25,490 nt of DNA from a virus: positions 2,860-28,349 of the IMG/VR virus record IMGVR_UViG_3300035451_000008. The stretch is one strand, 5' to 3'. The position numbers and the translations under genes were made by a program. The notes below the pieces were generated by a model. It was given only the letters and a program-made list of their open reading frames with translations. It made no database searches and was not told the origin of the DNA. Below are positions 1 to 7,406 of the stretch, piece after piece. How positions within the stretch are numbered: the stretch's first letter is position 1; every line of letters starts with the position of its first letter.

Positions 1-824
1 TGCGGTACCAGGGCAAGATCGATCTGGTGTTGTGGGACCGGGAGAATGGGCGCCTGATAGTGCAGGATCACAAGGGCACGGCTGGCAACGTGCGGGCACT
101 GGAACCAAAGCTGGTGCTCTCCACGCAAATGTCCGGTTACGTGGCGGCGCTCGGGGCGTTGCGCGTGGGGCCAACGGCGGACCTGGTGCGCAGCACTACT
201 GCCGCGGCGCAGGCCATTGTGTCGCATGATCTGGCTGCGTTGCGCACGGCAACGATTGGCGCGATCGCTTTCAACGTGATTCGGCGACGCTCGCCTGAGG
301 CTCCCAAAACCAACTTGCTCAAGAAAGGGCAGGTGGCGACTCCGAACCAAGCAGAGCTTTTTCGCGCCCAGTCCGAGGATGGTGAGCCGCGCGGTGAAGT
401 GTCGGTAGCTGCGTGCGACACAACCGCGGAGTTCTACGCCGACGCATTGCAGGCGCAGGTGGTGGACCGGGAGCTACCGATCGCGGAAAAGCAGCGGGAG
501 ATGTTGGACAAGTTGAAGCGGCAAGGGAACACGTTCTTTGCCCAACTGGAGTTCTTTCGCGACGGGTCCGAACTGGAGCGGTGGCGAACAGAGCTGGTCG
601 CGGAAGCCCGCCGAATCAGGGAGGCGGATCGGGACGATGCGAGACGCACCCGGAACCCGTCGGCGTGTACCGAGCCGTGGTCGCCACGGTGCGCGTACGC
701 CACGGTGTGCCAGTACCCTGACGATCCTGGGGTACGCAACGGATACCTGGTAGTGGACAGGCCACACCAAGAGTTGGAGGAACATGGCAGCGACCAAACG
801 AACGAAGGCGGACAAGGCGACTGA
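1..824 (+). CDS. PD-(D/E)XK nuclease, RecB/Cas4-like (5' partial)
   Basis: The reading frame is open from base 3, so the true start lies before the window; the first internal start-like codon is at 27. Visible PD-(D/E)XK motifs are an Asp in GKIDLV, the D-x-K core in VQDHKGT, and a QxxxY motif (QMSGY) typical of RecB/Cas4-type exonucleases. Near the C-terminus a Cys cluster (CTEPWSPRCAYATVC) resembles the iron-sulphur ligands of this family, but only three Cys are visible. The family degrades or trims DNA ends. Placement just before a Sak4-like ATPase and an SSB-like protein suggests a role in phage recombination. It overlaps the next gene by 41 bases. The family call is confident; substrate polarity is unknown. 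Confidence 0.8.
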   Translation, partial: RYQGKIDLVLWDRENGRLIVQDHKGTAGNVRALEPKLVLSTQMSGYVAALGALRVGPTADLVRSTTAAAQAIVSHDLAALRTATIGAIAFNVIRRRSPEAPKTNLLKKGQVATPNQAELFRAQSEDGEPRGEVSVAACDTTAEFYADALQAQVVDRELPIAEKQREMLDKLKRQGNTFFAQLEFFRDGSELERWRTELVAEARRIREADRDDARRTRNPSACTEPWSPRCAYATVCQYPDDPGVRNGYLVVDRPHQELEEHGSDQTNEGGQGD

Positions 825-1209
825 CAACCTGAGCGGGTTGGTCCAGTCTGGAGACAAGGGTGCGTTGGATGCGGTGAACGAGATCGTGAACGCGTTCAAC
901 GCGTTCACTGACGCCAAGGCAAACGCCAAGAAGATCGCCAAGGAGTCCCGGCTACGGGAGGAACAGGAGATGGCTGCGGTCAAGAACGCGATCGAAGACT
1001 CGCTCCCGACCAACGCAGGAGCTCAGACAGTCATGGGCAAGTTGACCACGATCGAGAGCTCCTGGCAGGAGTATCAGGACGCGATCGCCATGGGGATCGA
1101 AGAGCGGAAAGCCGCCAAGGCTGATCTGAAGGCAGCGTCCAAGCGGTTGGATCGGGCAGTGGTGGAGTCGGCGCAACTAGCGCTTGATTTCACGGACGCA
1201 GTGAGTTGA
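784..1209 (+). CDS. Hypothetical protein, 141 aa, mostly helical
   Basis: I do not recognise this protein. The start ATG follows a GGAGG at 776-780 with 3 nt between and lies inside the end of the nuclease gene, so the two are probably translationally coupled. The sequence is charged, rich in Ala, Lys and Glu, and looks helical from residue 25 on, with no Cys and no membrane segment. Lying between the exonuclease and the recombination ATPase, it may be an accessory replication or recombination factor, but nothing in the sequence proves this. Confidence 0.75.
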   Translation: MAATKRTKADKATDNLSGLVQSGDKGALDAVNEIVNAFNAFTDAKANAKKIAKESRLREEQEMAAVKNAIEDSLPTNAGAQTVMGKLTTIESSWQEYQDAIAMGIEERKAAKADLKAASKRLDRAVVESAQLALDFTDAVS

Positions 1210-1212
1210 AGT
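1184..1212 (+). promoter_or_regulatory. Possible weak promoter TTGATT-17-TGAAGT
   Basis: TTGATT at 1184-1189 and TGAAGT at 1207-1212 are 17 bases apart. The -10 departs from TAnnnT at its second base. The predicted transcript start near 1219 would put the hairpin at 1218-1235 at the extreme 5' end of the mRNA. Weak on its own; it gains some weight from the repeated arrangement elsewhere in the window. Confidence 0.3.
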
Positions 1213-1217
1213 TGAGA

Positions 1218-1246
1218 GGCCACGGTTTGGTGGCCAGAAAGGAAAG
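1218..1246 (+). promoter_or_regulatory. Hairpin plus GAAAGG ribosome-binding cassette
   Basis: GGCCAC (1218-1223) and GTGGCC (1230-1235) form a perfect 6-bp stem around the loop GGTTTG. The ribosome-binding site AGAAAGGAAAG follows at once (1236-1246) and the GTG start is at 1252. Five other gene groups carry the same architecture with different stems, at 10128, 11033, 11894, 12359 and 20237. Confidence 0.6.
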
Positions 1247-1251
1247 ACGAA

Positions 1252-2190
1252 GTGAAAAGGCTAGACGATTCGAAGGATCCGGTGTGGATCAACGCTTGCG
1301 TGTACGGCAAGCCGGGAACAGGCAAGACGAGTTTGGGTGTGAGTGCGCCGAAGCCGCTGATCTTGCTGAGCGAGAGTCAGGGCATGGTGCACGTGCGGCA
1401 GGCGGCGCAGCGGTTGGGGGTTGAGCCCCCGCCCACGTTCTTGGTCGAGTCAGTGGACGACTACAGGGCGTGGCTGCGGGCTCTGCATGGCGACAAGTCC
1501 AAGCCGCTGCGGGTATACGACCAGTACAAGGGCGACGATGGCAAGGTGGAGCGAACCTTGGTGGCTGAGCTCACGGAGTGGCCTGAAACCGTGGTGGTGG
1601 ATTCACTGACCGATGCGGCGCGGTTGGTGACCGAAGAGATTCGGCGCCAGAGTCCGCCCAAGAAGGGCAAGGACGGGCTGCCGGTGGACGCACAACGGTT
1701 CTGGCAAGTGTTGGCGGACAGGATGAAAAACCTCATTATGGGGTTTCGCGACTTGCCCATGCACACGCTCTTCTTGTGCCTGGCGGACGATCGCGAAGTG
1801 GGCGAAGAGGACTCGAAGCAGCGCCAGCTCGGACCAGATCTGCCCATGCGGCGGCTGCCAGATCTGGTTGCGGCTGCGGTGAACGTGATCGGGTACACGT
1901 ACCGGCGAGAAGTGCGAGAAGCGGGGAAGCCGGCCAAGTTGGCGTACGGCGTCATGACGGTAGGCCCCGAGTACATGCTGCTCAAGCCGTACCGCCCGTT
2001 GCGGGACGTGGAAGTCGCGAACTTCTCGAAGTGGGTGGAGATCATCCACGGGCAACTGGCGAAGTTGCCGGCGGCTCCTCCGCCTTCGCACGAAACGACA
2101 CTGACGGAAGAGCTAGCGCCGGAAGCGGCACCAGAACCAGACGAAACCAAGAAGCGGAAGAGCGCAAAGAAGGAGGTGGAGAATGCCTAA
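1252..2190 (+). CDS. RecA-fold ATPase, Sak4-like single-strand annealing / phage nucleotide-binding protein
   Basis: The 312-aa product has a Walker A motif GKPGTGKT at residues 19-26 and a Walker B strand TVVVDS with Asp at about residue 117. The short N-terminus and this spacing match the AAA_24 / Sak4 group of phage RecA-like recombinases, which anneal single strands or act with an SSB. The C-terminus is Pro, Glu and Lys rich. The GTG start sits 9 nt after AGAAAGGAAAG. Neighbours are a nuclease upstream and an SSB-like protein overlapping downstream by 8 bases, the usual exonuclease-annealase-SSB set. The family call is good; the choice of Sak4 over another phage AAA protein is inference. 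Confidence 0.8.
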   Translation: MKRLDDSKDPVWINACVYGKPGTGKTSLGVSAPKPLILLSESQGMVHVRQAAQRLGVEPPPTFLVESVDDYRAWLRALHGDKSKPLRVYDQYKGDDGKVERTLVAELTEWPETVVVDSLTDAARLVTEEIRRQSPPKKGKDGLPVDAQRFWQVLADRMKNLIMGFRDLPMHTLFLCLADDREVGEEDSKQRQLGPDLPMRRLPDLVAAAVNVIGYTYRREVREAGKPAKLAYGVMTVGPEYMLLKPYRPLRDVEVANFSKWVEIIHGQLAKLPAAPPPSHETTLTEELAPEAAPEPDETKKRKSAKKEVENA

Positions 2191-2791
2191 GCTAGGACCA
2201 GCGACCAGTGGTGACCGGACCGAAGCGCAAGTGATCCCAAGCGGTGAGTACATGTTGGCGATCGTGTGGATCCAACGCCGCACCGGAAAGTCCTCGGGGA
2301 ATGACTACCTGCGCTGCAAACTGGAGGTGTGCGGTGGCCCGTTGGCGGGGACTCAGTTCTTCTCGAACTGGTCGTGCGACCTGTCCAAGGATGGCACGGT
2401 GCGACGCTGGCAAGTGCTGATGGAATCTGCTGGCGTGTCCGAGGAGTTCGAGTTGGGATCAACGGCAGAAGGCACGGCGGACGAAGGCAACCGAAACATT
2501 CGGCGCTTGTTCTACGGGAAGCCCTTCAAAGCGAAGGTCAAGAAAGAGAACAACGGACAGTACCAGAACAACGATCTGGAGATGGTGCTGTACCCATCGT
2601 CGTGGACCGAACGCGACCATGAGTGGGCCCGGGAGTGGCGCACCGAATGGGAAGCGAACAGCTCTGGTAGCGCAGCGCCAGAAGATGCGGCGAGCGCTCC
2701 ACCGGACGATGATGCGCCGGTGGAAGTGGACCAGTTCGATTCCTACGACGCTGCCGACGATGACGACCCATTCAACCCCGGGCATATCTAA
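2183..2791 (+). CDS. Putative single-stranded DNA-binding protein with acidic tail
   Basis: 202 aa. The strong ribosome-binding site AAGGAGG (2171-2177) and the overlap with the ATPase gene fix the start. The first 145 residues contain alternating strand-like segments (GEYMLAIVW, YLRCKLEV) and aromatic residues, compatible with an OB-like fold, though I cannot confirm the fold. The C-terminus is a long acidic tail ending DAADDDDPFNPGHI. The DDDPF core near the end recalls the DDDIPF tip by which bacterial SSB recruits partners. Together with the ATPase it probably coats ssDNA during phage replication or recombination. Confidence 0.6.
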   Translation: MPKLGPATSGDRTEAQVIPSGEYMLAIVWIQRRTGKSSGNDYLRCKLEVCGGPLAGTQFFSNWSCDLSKDGTVRRWQVLMESAGVSEEFELGSTAEGTADEGNRNIRRLFYGKPFKAKVKKENNGQYQNNDLEMVLYPSSWTERDHEWAREWRTEWEANSSGSAAPEDAASAPPDDDAPVEVDQFDSYDAADDDDPFNPGHI

Positions 2792-3362
2792 GGCAAGGCA
2801 GCTTGCGATCCGTTTGGCCAAGCTTCCTGCCCAGTACTTGGACGGGAAGCTGACCACCAAGAAGCTGGCGGTGGAGCTTCGAGCGATCGCGGATTGGATC
2901 GATCCGGAAGGGGAATTCCGTCCGGTCGAAAAGCAGCCCAGCACAACCCCGGAAGAGCGCGAAGTCTTCGCCTACTGGCAACGGGCTGTGGGCAAGCCGG
3001 AGGCAAAGTTCACAGCCGATCGGCGGGCGAAGATCCGGGCTAGGTTGCGCGAAGGGTACTCGGTAGACGACATCAAAAAAGCGATCCGCAACGTGGCAGA
3101 GAGTACCTACCACCGGGGCGAGAACGCCAACGGGCACGAATACTGCGACCTGACCCTGATCTGCAGGAACGGCTCAAAGCTGGAGGGCTACCGGGACATT
3201 GCCGGCGGCATCGAGCCAGCGCCCAAGGTGCTGGAGTCTGGTACAGAGGGACGAATACAACAACTACAGCGGGATGCGGCGGCGCTTCTCGCGGAAGGAA
3301 AGATCGATGCCTACAATCAGACCCAGTCCGAGATCCGAAGGCTTCGTTCCGCTCGGGGGTAG
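2760..3362 (+). CDS. Replication-associated protein with conserved phage C-terminal domain
   Basis: 200 aa from ATG 2760, which overlaps the end of the SSB-like gene by 32 bases. The in-frame ATG at 2619 would overlap far more and read an Arg-rich shadow. From about residue 67 the segment PEEREVFAYWQ, then RRAKIRARLREGYSVDDIKKAI, then a HRGENANG..YCDLTLICRNG block matches a domain common at the C-terminus of phage replication-initiation or helicase-loader-like proteins. I assign it by remembered pattern, not by search. There is no ATP-binding motif. It could load a helicase or bind the origin. Confidence 0.6.
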   Translation: MTTHSTPGISKARQLAIRLAKLPAQYLDGKLTTKKLAVELRAIADWIDPEGEFRPVEKQPSTTPEEREVFAYWQRAVGKPEAKFTADRRAKIRARLREGYSVDDIKKAIRNVAESTYHRGENANGHEYCDLTLICRNGSKLEGYRDIAGGIEPAPKVLESGTEGRIQQLQRDAAALLAEGKIDAYNQTQSEIRRLRSARG

Positions 3363-3909
3363 TGTGAGTCTGGAGGTCAGGTTGCGCGGTGCCGTGGAGG
3401 TGGCCGCGAACCTGGCACCGTACGCTCCTACGGGGTTTCCCGAGCGCCCTGAGGTGCTGACCTATGACGACGGACAGTTGGTCGAGGCGTACCGGGCGCG
3501 CGAGTACGGCGACAAGATGAGCAAGGCGGCCGGTGAGCAACTCCGGTACTTCGGGGCGTGGCGAACCGCGGTGTGGCGCATCGAGGCGCACCAAGAGGGG
3601 ACTCTGGTCATGCTAGCGGGCGCGATCAATGCGCTGGAACTGGGAGACCGGTGGGACCTGGCCAAGGTGATTCGGGAGTTCATCCGCCAGCACTGGCGGG
3701 CGTCGTTGCCAGAGCCAGTACCGAGCTCCGGGAGATGGGTGTACGGCTGGGCGCAGCGGTTCTCCCAGAATCGAACAGTGTTGCCGTTGTGGCTTCGCAC
3801 GATGACGAAGCCTCCGGTGGGACATGGGACCAGAAGCAGTGGTCGCCCCGAGTCAGGGGGGCAGAGAGACTTGAACTACGGCACAGCCGAAGAATGGAGC
3901 GACGAATGA
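3307..3909 (+). CDS. Hypothetical protein, about 200 aa
   Basis: No recognised domain. Two starts are possible. ATG 3307 has an excellent ribosome-binding site, GGAAGGAAAG at 3293-3302, but overlaps the upstream gene by 56 bases. GTG 3364 sits next to the upstream stop codon and gives 181 aa. The body contains a Trp-rich helical segment (RTAVWRIEAH, IREFIRQHWRASLP) and a polar tail rich in Gly, Ser and Arg. It sits between a replication gene and a small coiled protein, so a replication role is possible but unproven. Confidence 0.65.
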   Translation: MPTIRPSPRSEGFVPLGGSVSLEVRLRGAVEVAANLAPYAPTGFPERPEVLTYDDGQLVEAYRAREYGDKMSKAAGEQLRYFGAWRTAVWRIEAHQEGTLVMLAGAINALELGDRWDLAKVIREFIRQHWRASLPEPVPSSGRWVYGWAQRFSQNRTVLPLWLRTMTKPPVGHGTRSSGRPESGGQRDLNYGTAEEWSDE

Positions 3910-4226
3910 GGGCGACAGAATCGGACTTGGAGCGGATTCGGGAATCGATCAAGGCTTCGACAGAGGATCCGTTGGCGGCCCAAGCCTGGGTCGCGCGGGC
4001 GAAGCTGGACTTGGAGCTGCTGGTCGAAGACTTGACCGATCGGCTGCGCGTGACTGGCGGGTCGTTTGCCGTGCTTTTGCGGGACGCGATCGAGGCGAAG
4101 GTCCTTGAGCAGGTGAACGGGCGAGTGCGGTTGACGCGAGCAACGACTGAGCGATCTGTCGGGGTGCATGTGACCCCGGTGGGTGTGTTCGTGGACGTGC
4201 GATTGGAGATCGGGGTGGGAACATGA
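3906..4226 (+). CDS. Hypothetical protein, 106 aa
   Basis: The ATG overlaps the upstream stop codon as ATGA, with GGAG about 6 nt before it, so translation is likely coupled. ATG 3894 in the same frame is an alternative. The N-terminal two thirds is an acidic helical region (ESDLERIRES, KLDLELLVEDL). The end is a short strand-rich stretch (RSVGVHVTPVGVFVDVRLEI). No family recognised. It overlaps the RuvC-like gene by 4 bases. Confidence 0.65.
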   Translation: MRATESDLERIRESIKASTEDPLAAQAWVARAKLDLELLVEDLTDRLRVTGGSFAVLLRDAIEAKVLEQVNGRVRLTRATTERSVGVHVTPVGVFVDVRLEIGVGT

Positions 4227-4759
4227 AGCGGTGCAATTGGCGAGTGAAGCGCAACGTGGAGGCGTTTAGGGGTGCTGCGTTTGCGACCATGGATCCGGGG
4301 GTGCATGGCTGGGTGCTTGGGTTCTCGGCTGGGTCCCGGCTGCCCACCACTCACGGAGATCCGATGGTGCCTGAGTCGTGCGCCACGGCGCTGGAGCGCT
4401 GCGGGGCTAGGTTGCTGATCTTGGAGGATCAGTTCGTGACCGATTCGCGGCGGGCAAGATCGGTGATCGAGCTGGCCTTCACCATGGGGGTGACGGTTGG
4501 TTGGGTGTTGCACGACTTTTGGCAGGTCGGCGCCGAGCTGACCCTGATGCATGTTGCGCCTGCGACATGGCAAGCCACGCAGCGGGCCGCCCATGGCGGG
4601 GTGGTCGGCAAAGGCGAAGCGGCAAAGCTGGCGCTGCGGCAGGCCGAGTATGTGTTGGGCGAAACGCTCGCGTGGAAGTCCGCCGACTCGAAGGCCCGAA
4701 CTGGGATCGCTGCGGCGTGGGGGATTGCTGAGTGGTGGCGCGGGGTGGTCGATGGTTGA
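4223..4759 (+). CDS. RuvC-like Holliday junction resolvase (RNase H fold)
   Basis: 178 aa, the usual size of RuvC proteins. The N-terminal strand ATMDPGVHGWVLG carries the first acidic residue (Asp24). A second strand LLILEDQ carries Glu68. The C-terminal helix ADSKARTGIAAAWGIAEWW supplies Asp155 and Glu170 in the position where RuvC has its last carboxylates. The family cleaves four-way DNA junctions and, in phages, resolves replication or packaging intermediates. It is the last clear recombination gene of the left block and overlaps both neighbours by a few bases. Confidence 0.7.
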   Translation: MKRCNWRVKRNVEAFRGAAFATMDPGVHGWVLGFSAGSRLPTTHGDPMVPESCATALERCGARLLILEDQFVTDSRRARSVIELAFTMGVTVGWVLHDFWQVGAELTLMHVAPATWQATQRAAHGGVVGKGEAAKLALRQAEYVLGETLAWKSADSKARTGIAAAWGIAEWWRGVVDG

Positions 4760-5030
4760 GCCGGTGACGGTGACGGCTGCCCGGGTGCGTTCCTACCGTA
4801 GGCTAGGGTTTTTTGCGGCGTACCGGGAGTTGCTGCTACGGTTCCCGCGGCATCGGATACGGTGCACGCTGGTGGGGGGGATCGTGCACGTGCGGTTGCG
4901 CGTGCGGTGGTGGGAGTACTTGACCTTGGGTGTCATGCACGGAGTGAGGTGGTGGCAATGTCGAAGAGTAGCAAAGCAGGCGGTGCAAGCGGCGCGGGTG
5001 AAGTTGGCAGTGAAGGTCCGGGTGACCTGA
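4752..5030 (+). CDS. Hypothetical basic protein, 92 aa
   Basis: ATG 4752 overlaps the end of the resolvase gene by 8 bases. The product is strongly basic and rich in Arg, Val and Trp (SYRRLGFFAAYRELLLRF, VRLRVRWWEYLTLGV), with no acidic stretch. It could bind nucleic acid or contact a membrane through its Trp/Leu segments. No family is recognised. The last 73 bases overlap the next gene in another frame, so either this C-terminus or the next N-terminus may be poorly conserved. Confidence 0.5.
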   Translation: MVEPVTVTAARVRSYRRLGFFAAYRELLLRFPRHRIRCTLVGGIVHVRLRVRWWEYLTLGVMHGVRWWQCRRVAKQAVQAARVKLAVKVRVT

Positions 5031-5353
5031 CCCAGGAGGAACGGATCGATGCCACCATGTGGCGGGTGCTGCGGGATGTGGCCTTGGTGGCCATGCTGAG
5101 GCCGCTGGCGAAGCGCACGGTCGACCTGACCGTGGACCAGCAAAACGAGCTCCTGGGCCCGCTGGTGCCCAGTCTGGTGGGTGCGCACGGGATGTTGCGC
5201 GAGTGCGCGCGCCAGTACTACCTGCTGGGCATCGGGCGGGTCCACGATGCGCTCCACGATGCCCCCGGGGTGGACCACGAGATGTTGAGCGAGGCGATTG
5301 ACTTTCATGGGCGCGTGCCAGACCACGAAGAGCCCCCCTACATTCTGGAGTGA
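4958..5353 (+). CDS. Hypothetical protein, 131 aa
   Basis: ATG 4958 has a GAGG-like site a few bases upstream; ATG 5057 is a shorter alternative that would remove the overlap with the preceding gene. The first 28 residues are Gly/Ser rich and probably disordered. The remainder is helical and acidic, with a conserved-looking core (QNELLGPLVPSLVGAHGMLRE). It has no known motif, no Cys pair and no membrane segment. Confidence 0.65.
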   Translation: MSKSSKAGGASGAGEVGSEGPGDLTQEERIDATMWRVLRDVALVAMLRPLAKRTVDLTVDQQNELLGPLVPSLVGAHGMLRECARQYYLLGIGRVHDALHDAPGVDHEMLSEAIDFHGRVPDHEEPPYILE

Positions 5354-5356
5354 CCC

Positions 5357-5458
5357 ATGGCTTACGATTGTCGATGGTGCGGGGATACGGGAATCGAACC
5401 GAGTACGATGGCGTGCCATCGGTGCCGGTACGTGACTCCGGAAGGTGGTGCCACATGA
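5357..5458 (+). CDS. Zinc-ribbon mini-protein, 33 aa
   Basis: A 33-residue frame from ATG 5357 to a TGA that overlaps the next ATG. Two CxxC knuckles are plain, C-R-W-C at residues 5-8 and C-H-R-C at 20-23, separated by 11 residues, which is enough for one zinc site. Four well-placed Cys in 33 residues and tight packing between stop and start codons support a real gene despite its size. It may act as an adaptor binding protein or nucleic acid. It is one of several Cys-pair mini-proteins in this phage. Confidence 0.6.
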   Translation: MAYDCRWCGDTGIEPSTMACHRCRYVTPEGGAT

Positions 5459-6111
5459 GTAGCCCCGGACACGAGTGGACGCCGCACGAGCGCGATGGTT
5501 GGTCCGTCTGTTCGCGTTGCGGCATGGTGCGCAACTACGACCGCGAGACCACGACATGCAGCGGCGCGCTGCCGAAGATCCGGCAGCGCAGCGAGATCGA
5601 GGACTGCGGCCAGGATGGCGTGTGCAAGCTTTCTCCGGGCTGCAACCGGCACTGGGAGGAGCGGAACCGCGAGCTGGTGCGCGAGAACGAGACTCTCCGC
5701 TCGAACAGCGACCATCTCAGTTCGGAGAACGCCTCGCTGGCCCGGCAGGTTGAGTCGATGGCGATGCGCATCGAGAGTCTCGCTGAGGAACTGGCCAAGC
5801 CCGAGGATGTGAGGCTGCGCGAAGTGGTTGACGCGCTCGACGGGCGCGCGGTCATCTTCGACGGACTTGGGGAGCGCGTGGGGCATTTGCTCGACGAGAT
5901 GGACGAGTGGATCGCGCGGGCCGGCGCAGCCGAGAGGCGCCTCAAGAAGGCTGAAGAAGTGGTGATGCTGGCCCGCCAGTTGACGGCGTACTCTTGGGAA
6001 GACCGTCTGGAAGACTGCGAGGTCAGTGACAACGCAAAGCAGGATTCGCGCGAGTTGAGTATCGCCGTCTGGCTCTACGACCAAGAGTCAAAGACTGGGG
6101 ACAAATCATGA
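5455..6111 (+). CDS. Zinc-ribbon and coiled-coil protein, 218 aa
   Basis: Start ATG 5455 overlaps the previous stop (ATGA); the in-frame codon at 5350 would read through the 33-aa gene above. The N-terminus has GHEW (His6), CSRC (Cys19, Cys22) and Cys35, a pattern seen in phage zinc-ribbon proteins, plus three more Cys at 51, 57 and 63. Residues 65-120 form a clear coiled coil (REN..L..N..HL..EN..L..QVE). The rest is acidic and helical. Function is unknown; a DNA- or protein-binding scaffold is plausible. Confidence 0.7.
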   Translation: MSSPGHEWTPHERDGWSVCSRCGMVRNYDRETTTCSGALPKIRQRSEIEDCGQDGVCKLSPGCNRHWEERNRELVRENETLRSNSDHLSSENASLARQVESMAMRIESLAEELAKPEDVRLREVVDALDGRAVIFDGLGERVGHLLDEMDEWIARAGAAERRLKKAEEVVMLARQLTAYSWEDRLEDCEVSDNAKQDSRELSIAVWLYDQESKTGDKS

Positions 6112-6115
6112 GTTC

Positions 6116-6214
6116 GTGCAGAGCGACGAATGCGAAGGATGCCAAGATCCGGACGAAGCTGTTCGGGGCGTACTTCAGGCCCTGGAAACCATGAAAAGGA
6201 AACGCGGAGAATGA
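6116..6214 (+). CDS. Possible zinc-knuckle mini-protein, 32 aa
   Basis: From GTG 6116 a 32-residue frame reads QSDECEGCQDPDEAVRGVLQ and ends KRKRGE, with one CxxC pair and an amphipathic helix. It ends with TGA overlapping the next ATG, the same stop-start arrangement as its neighbours. No good ribosome-binding site precedes the GTG, so it would depend on re-initiation after the upstream gene. A 28-aa alternative frame from ATG 6108 looks less protein-like. Low confidence. Confidence 0.4.
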   Translation: MQSDECEGCQDPDEAVRGVLQALETMKRKRGE

Positions 6215-6816
6215 CTCAGATGTTGATTGCGGCGGTGCTGACTGCCTACGTAGTGACCCTAGCTCCGATCCGATACTCGGGCCCAGCGCCAGAGACGGCA
6301 GAGCGGCGGCAGGAGCGGCTGGCGATGGTGGCCGAAGTGGTTTCCGAAGTGGCGTCCGAGGGCACCACACAGTGGCGTCCAGACGACGTGGCCGCCCTGG
6401 TGCTCGCCACGTGGGTGGATGAATCCGCGCTGGAATACTGGGTGCATGCTGGTGGGGTGTCGCCGCTAGGCAACCAGGATGGTGGGCGCGCGCGGTGCCT
6501 AGGCCAGATCCAAACGTGGCCCGGCAATACGCTGTTGTCGCCGGACGAACACCGGGCGCTAGTGGGTGTGGACCGTGCGGCAACGAAGCGGTGCGCGCAA
6601 GCCACGGTGGAGTACTATTGGGCCCACCGGCGCTGCTTACGGTCGAGGCAGCCAGCTGCCACGCGGTGGAAATCGGCGCTGAAGCCAGGGGAACTGGCGT
6701 TGTTGGCGGCCGCTTACGGCAAGGGGTGGTGTGCTCCGGTCGGCAGGAGTGCGTCCACGCTGGCGCTGCGGGCGACCAGGATCCGGGAGCGGATATGGCA
6801 CGCCCAGAGTCAGTGA
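6211..6816 (+). CDS. Secreted lysozyme-fold / transglycosylase-like protein
   Basis: 201 aa from ATG 6211, with GCGGAGA just upstream. Residues 4-20 are a hydrophobic signal peptide or anchor. The centre resembles a soluble lytic transglycosylase domain: ATWVDESALEYW carries the likely catalytic Glu71, then GGRARCLGQIQ matches the conserved G-x-GQI strand, and AAYGKGWC occupies the later A-x-Y-N-G position. Such enzymes cleave peptidoglycan. The gene sits among small accessory genes well away from the virion genes, so it may act from inside the producing cell, in lysis or envelope remodelling. It could also be inactive. Confidence 0.6.
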   Translation: MTQMLIAAVLTAYVVTLAPIRYSGPAPETAERRQERLAMVAEVVSEVASEGTTQWRPDDVAALVLATWVDESALEYWVHAGGVSPLGNQDGGRARCLGQIQTWPGNTLLSPDEHRALVGVDRAATKRCAQATVEYYWAHRRCLRSRQPAATRWKSALKPGELALLAAAYGKGWCAPVGRSASTLALRATRIRERIWHAQSQ

Positions 6817-7406
6817 CGCGAGCGCTCGAAGTGAGTCAGCCATGGGCGAGCACCCTATTGGCTGGCAAGCTCGAAGTGGTCAACCTGTGGCTGCCACCCA
6901 AGCCCGAGCTCGTGGGCACGCGGATCGTGATCGTGGCCACCGAAGTGGACAGCTGGGACCTGTGGATGCTGCCGAGTCTCCACAAGGTGAAGCTAGCGAC
7001 CCCAAAGAACCACGTCTGGTCGCACGGAGTGCTCGGGACGTGCCTCTTGGCGGGCTGGGTGCGGACCGAGCTCGGAAAGGGCGTCGTGGGCCAGTACAGG
7101 CCCGGGAACACGACCCAATTCAGGAAGCTCAAGGGCCTAACTGGTCCAGTGGGTTGGGTGCTGAGGCAACCGGAAACCACTAGAGTGCCGAACCTCGAAG
7201 GGTTGCTTCGGATTCGAGCTGGGTACTGGGATCAAGCCGAGGTCCAGAAGTACCTGGTGTGGTACGCTGAGACCTACGGCACGAAGGACTTGAGTCCAGA
7301 ATATCTGGCGCGGCTTGAAGTGTTCAGGCCAAAGTGGAAGGGAAAGTTGGAAGGCTATGACGGAAACGCAAAACCAGCGGGCAGTGCGGGTAGCAATCCC
7401 GGTTGA
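6795..7406 (+). CDS. ASCH-domain protein, 203 aa
   Basis: ATG 6795 follows GGGAGCGG and overlaps the previous gene by 22 bases. Residues 10-50 match the ASCH pattern: RALEVSQPWASTLLAGKLE, an Asn in VVNLW, then a strand GTRIVIVAT. ASCH domains resemble PUA and bind RNA or modified nucleosides; some remove acyl groups from cytidine. The C-terminal 80 residues contain several aromatic residues (VQKYLVWYAETYG) and have no known match. The domain call is good; the ligand is unknown. Confidence 0.65.
   Translation: MARPESVTRALEVSQPWASTLLAGKLEVVNLWLPPKPELVGTRIVIVATEVDSWDLWMLPSLHKVKLATPKNHVWSHGVLGTCLLAGWVRTELGKGVVGQYRPGNTTQFRKLKGLTGPVGWVLRQPETTRVPNLEGLLRIRAGYWDQAEVQKYLVWYAETYGTKDLSPEYLARLEVFRPKWKGKLEGYDGNAKPAGSAGSNPG

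Noticed and set aside
2619-2759. Extended N-terminus for the replication-associated gene
   Set aside because: The extra residues are an Arg/Met/Thr-rich shadow of the SSB-like gene; ATG 2760 gives a compact overlap.
5385-5410. Sequence on the minus strand resembling a tRNA T-arm (GGTTCGATTCCCG)
   Set aside because: The five bases on either side of the loop do not pair, no acceptor or anticodon stem can be built around it, and the region codes for the 33-aa zinc mini-protein.
6108-6194. 28-codon frame from ATG 6108 overlapping the previous stop
   Set aside because: The overlapping frame from GTG 6116 has a CxxC pair and ends in a stop-start overlap with the next gene; only one is likely to be real.
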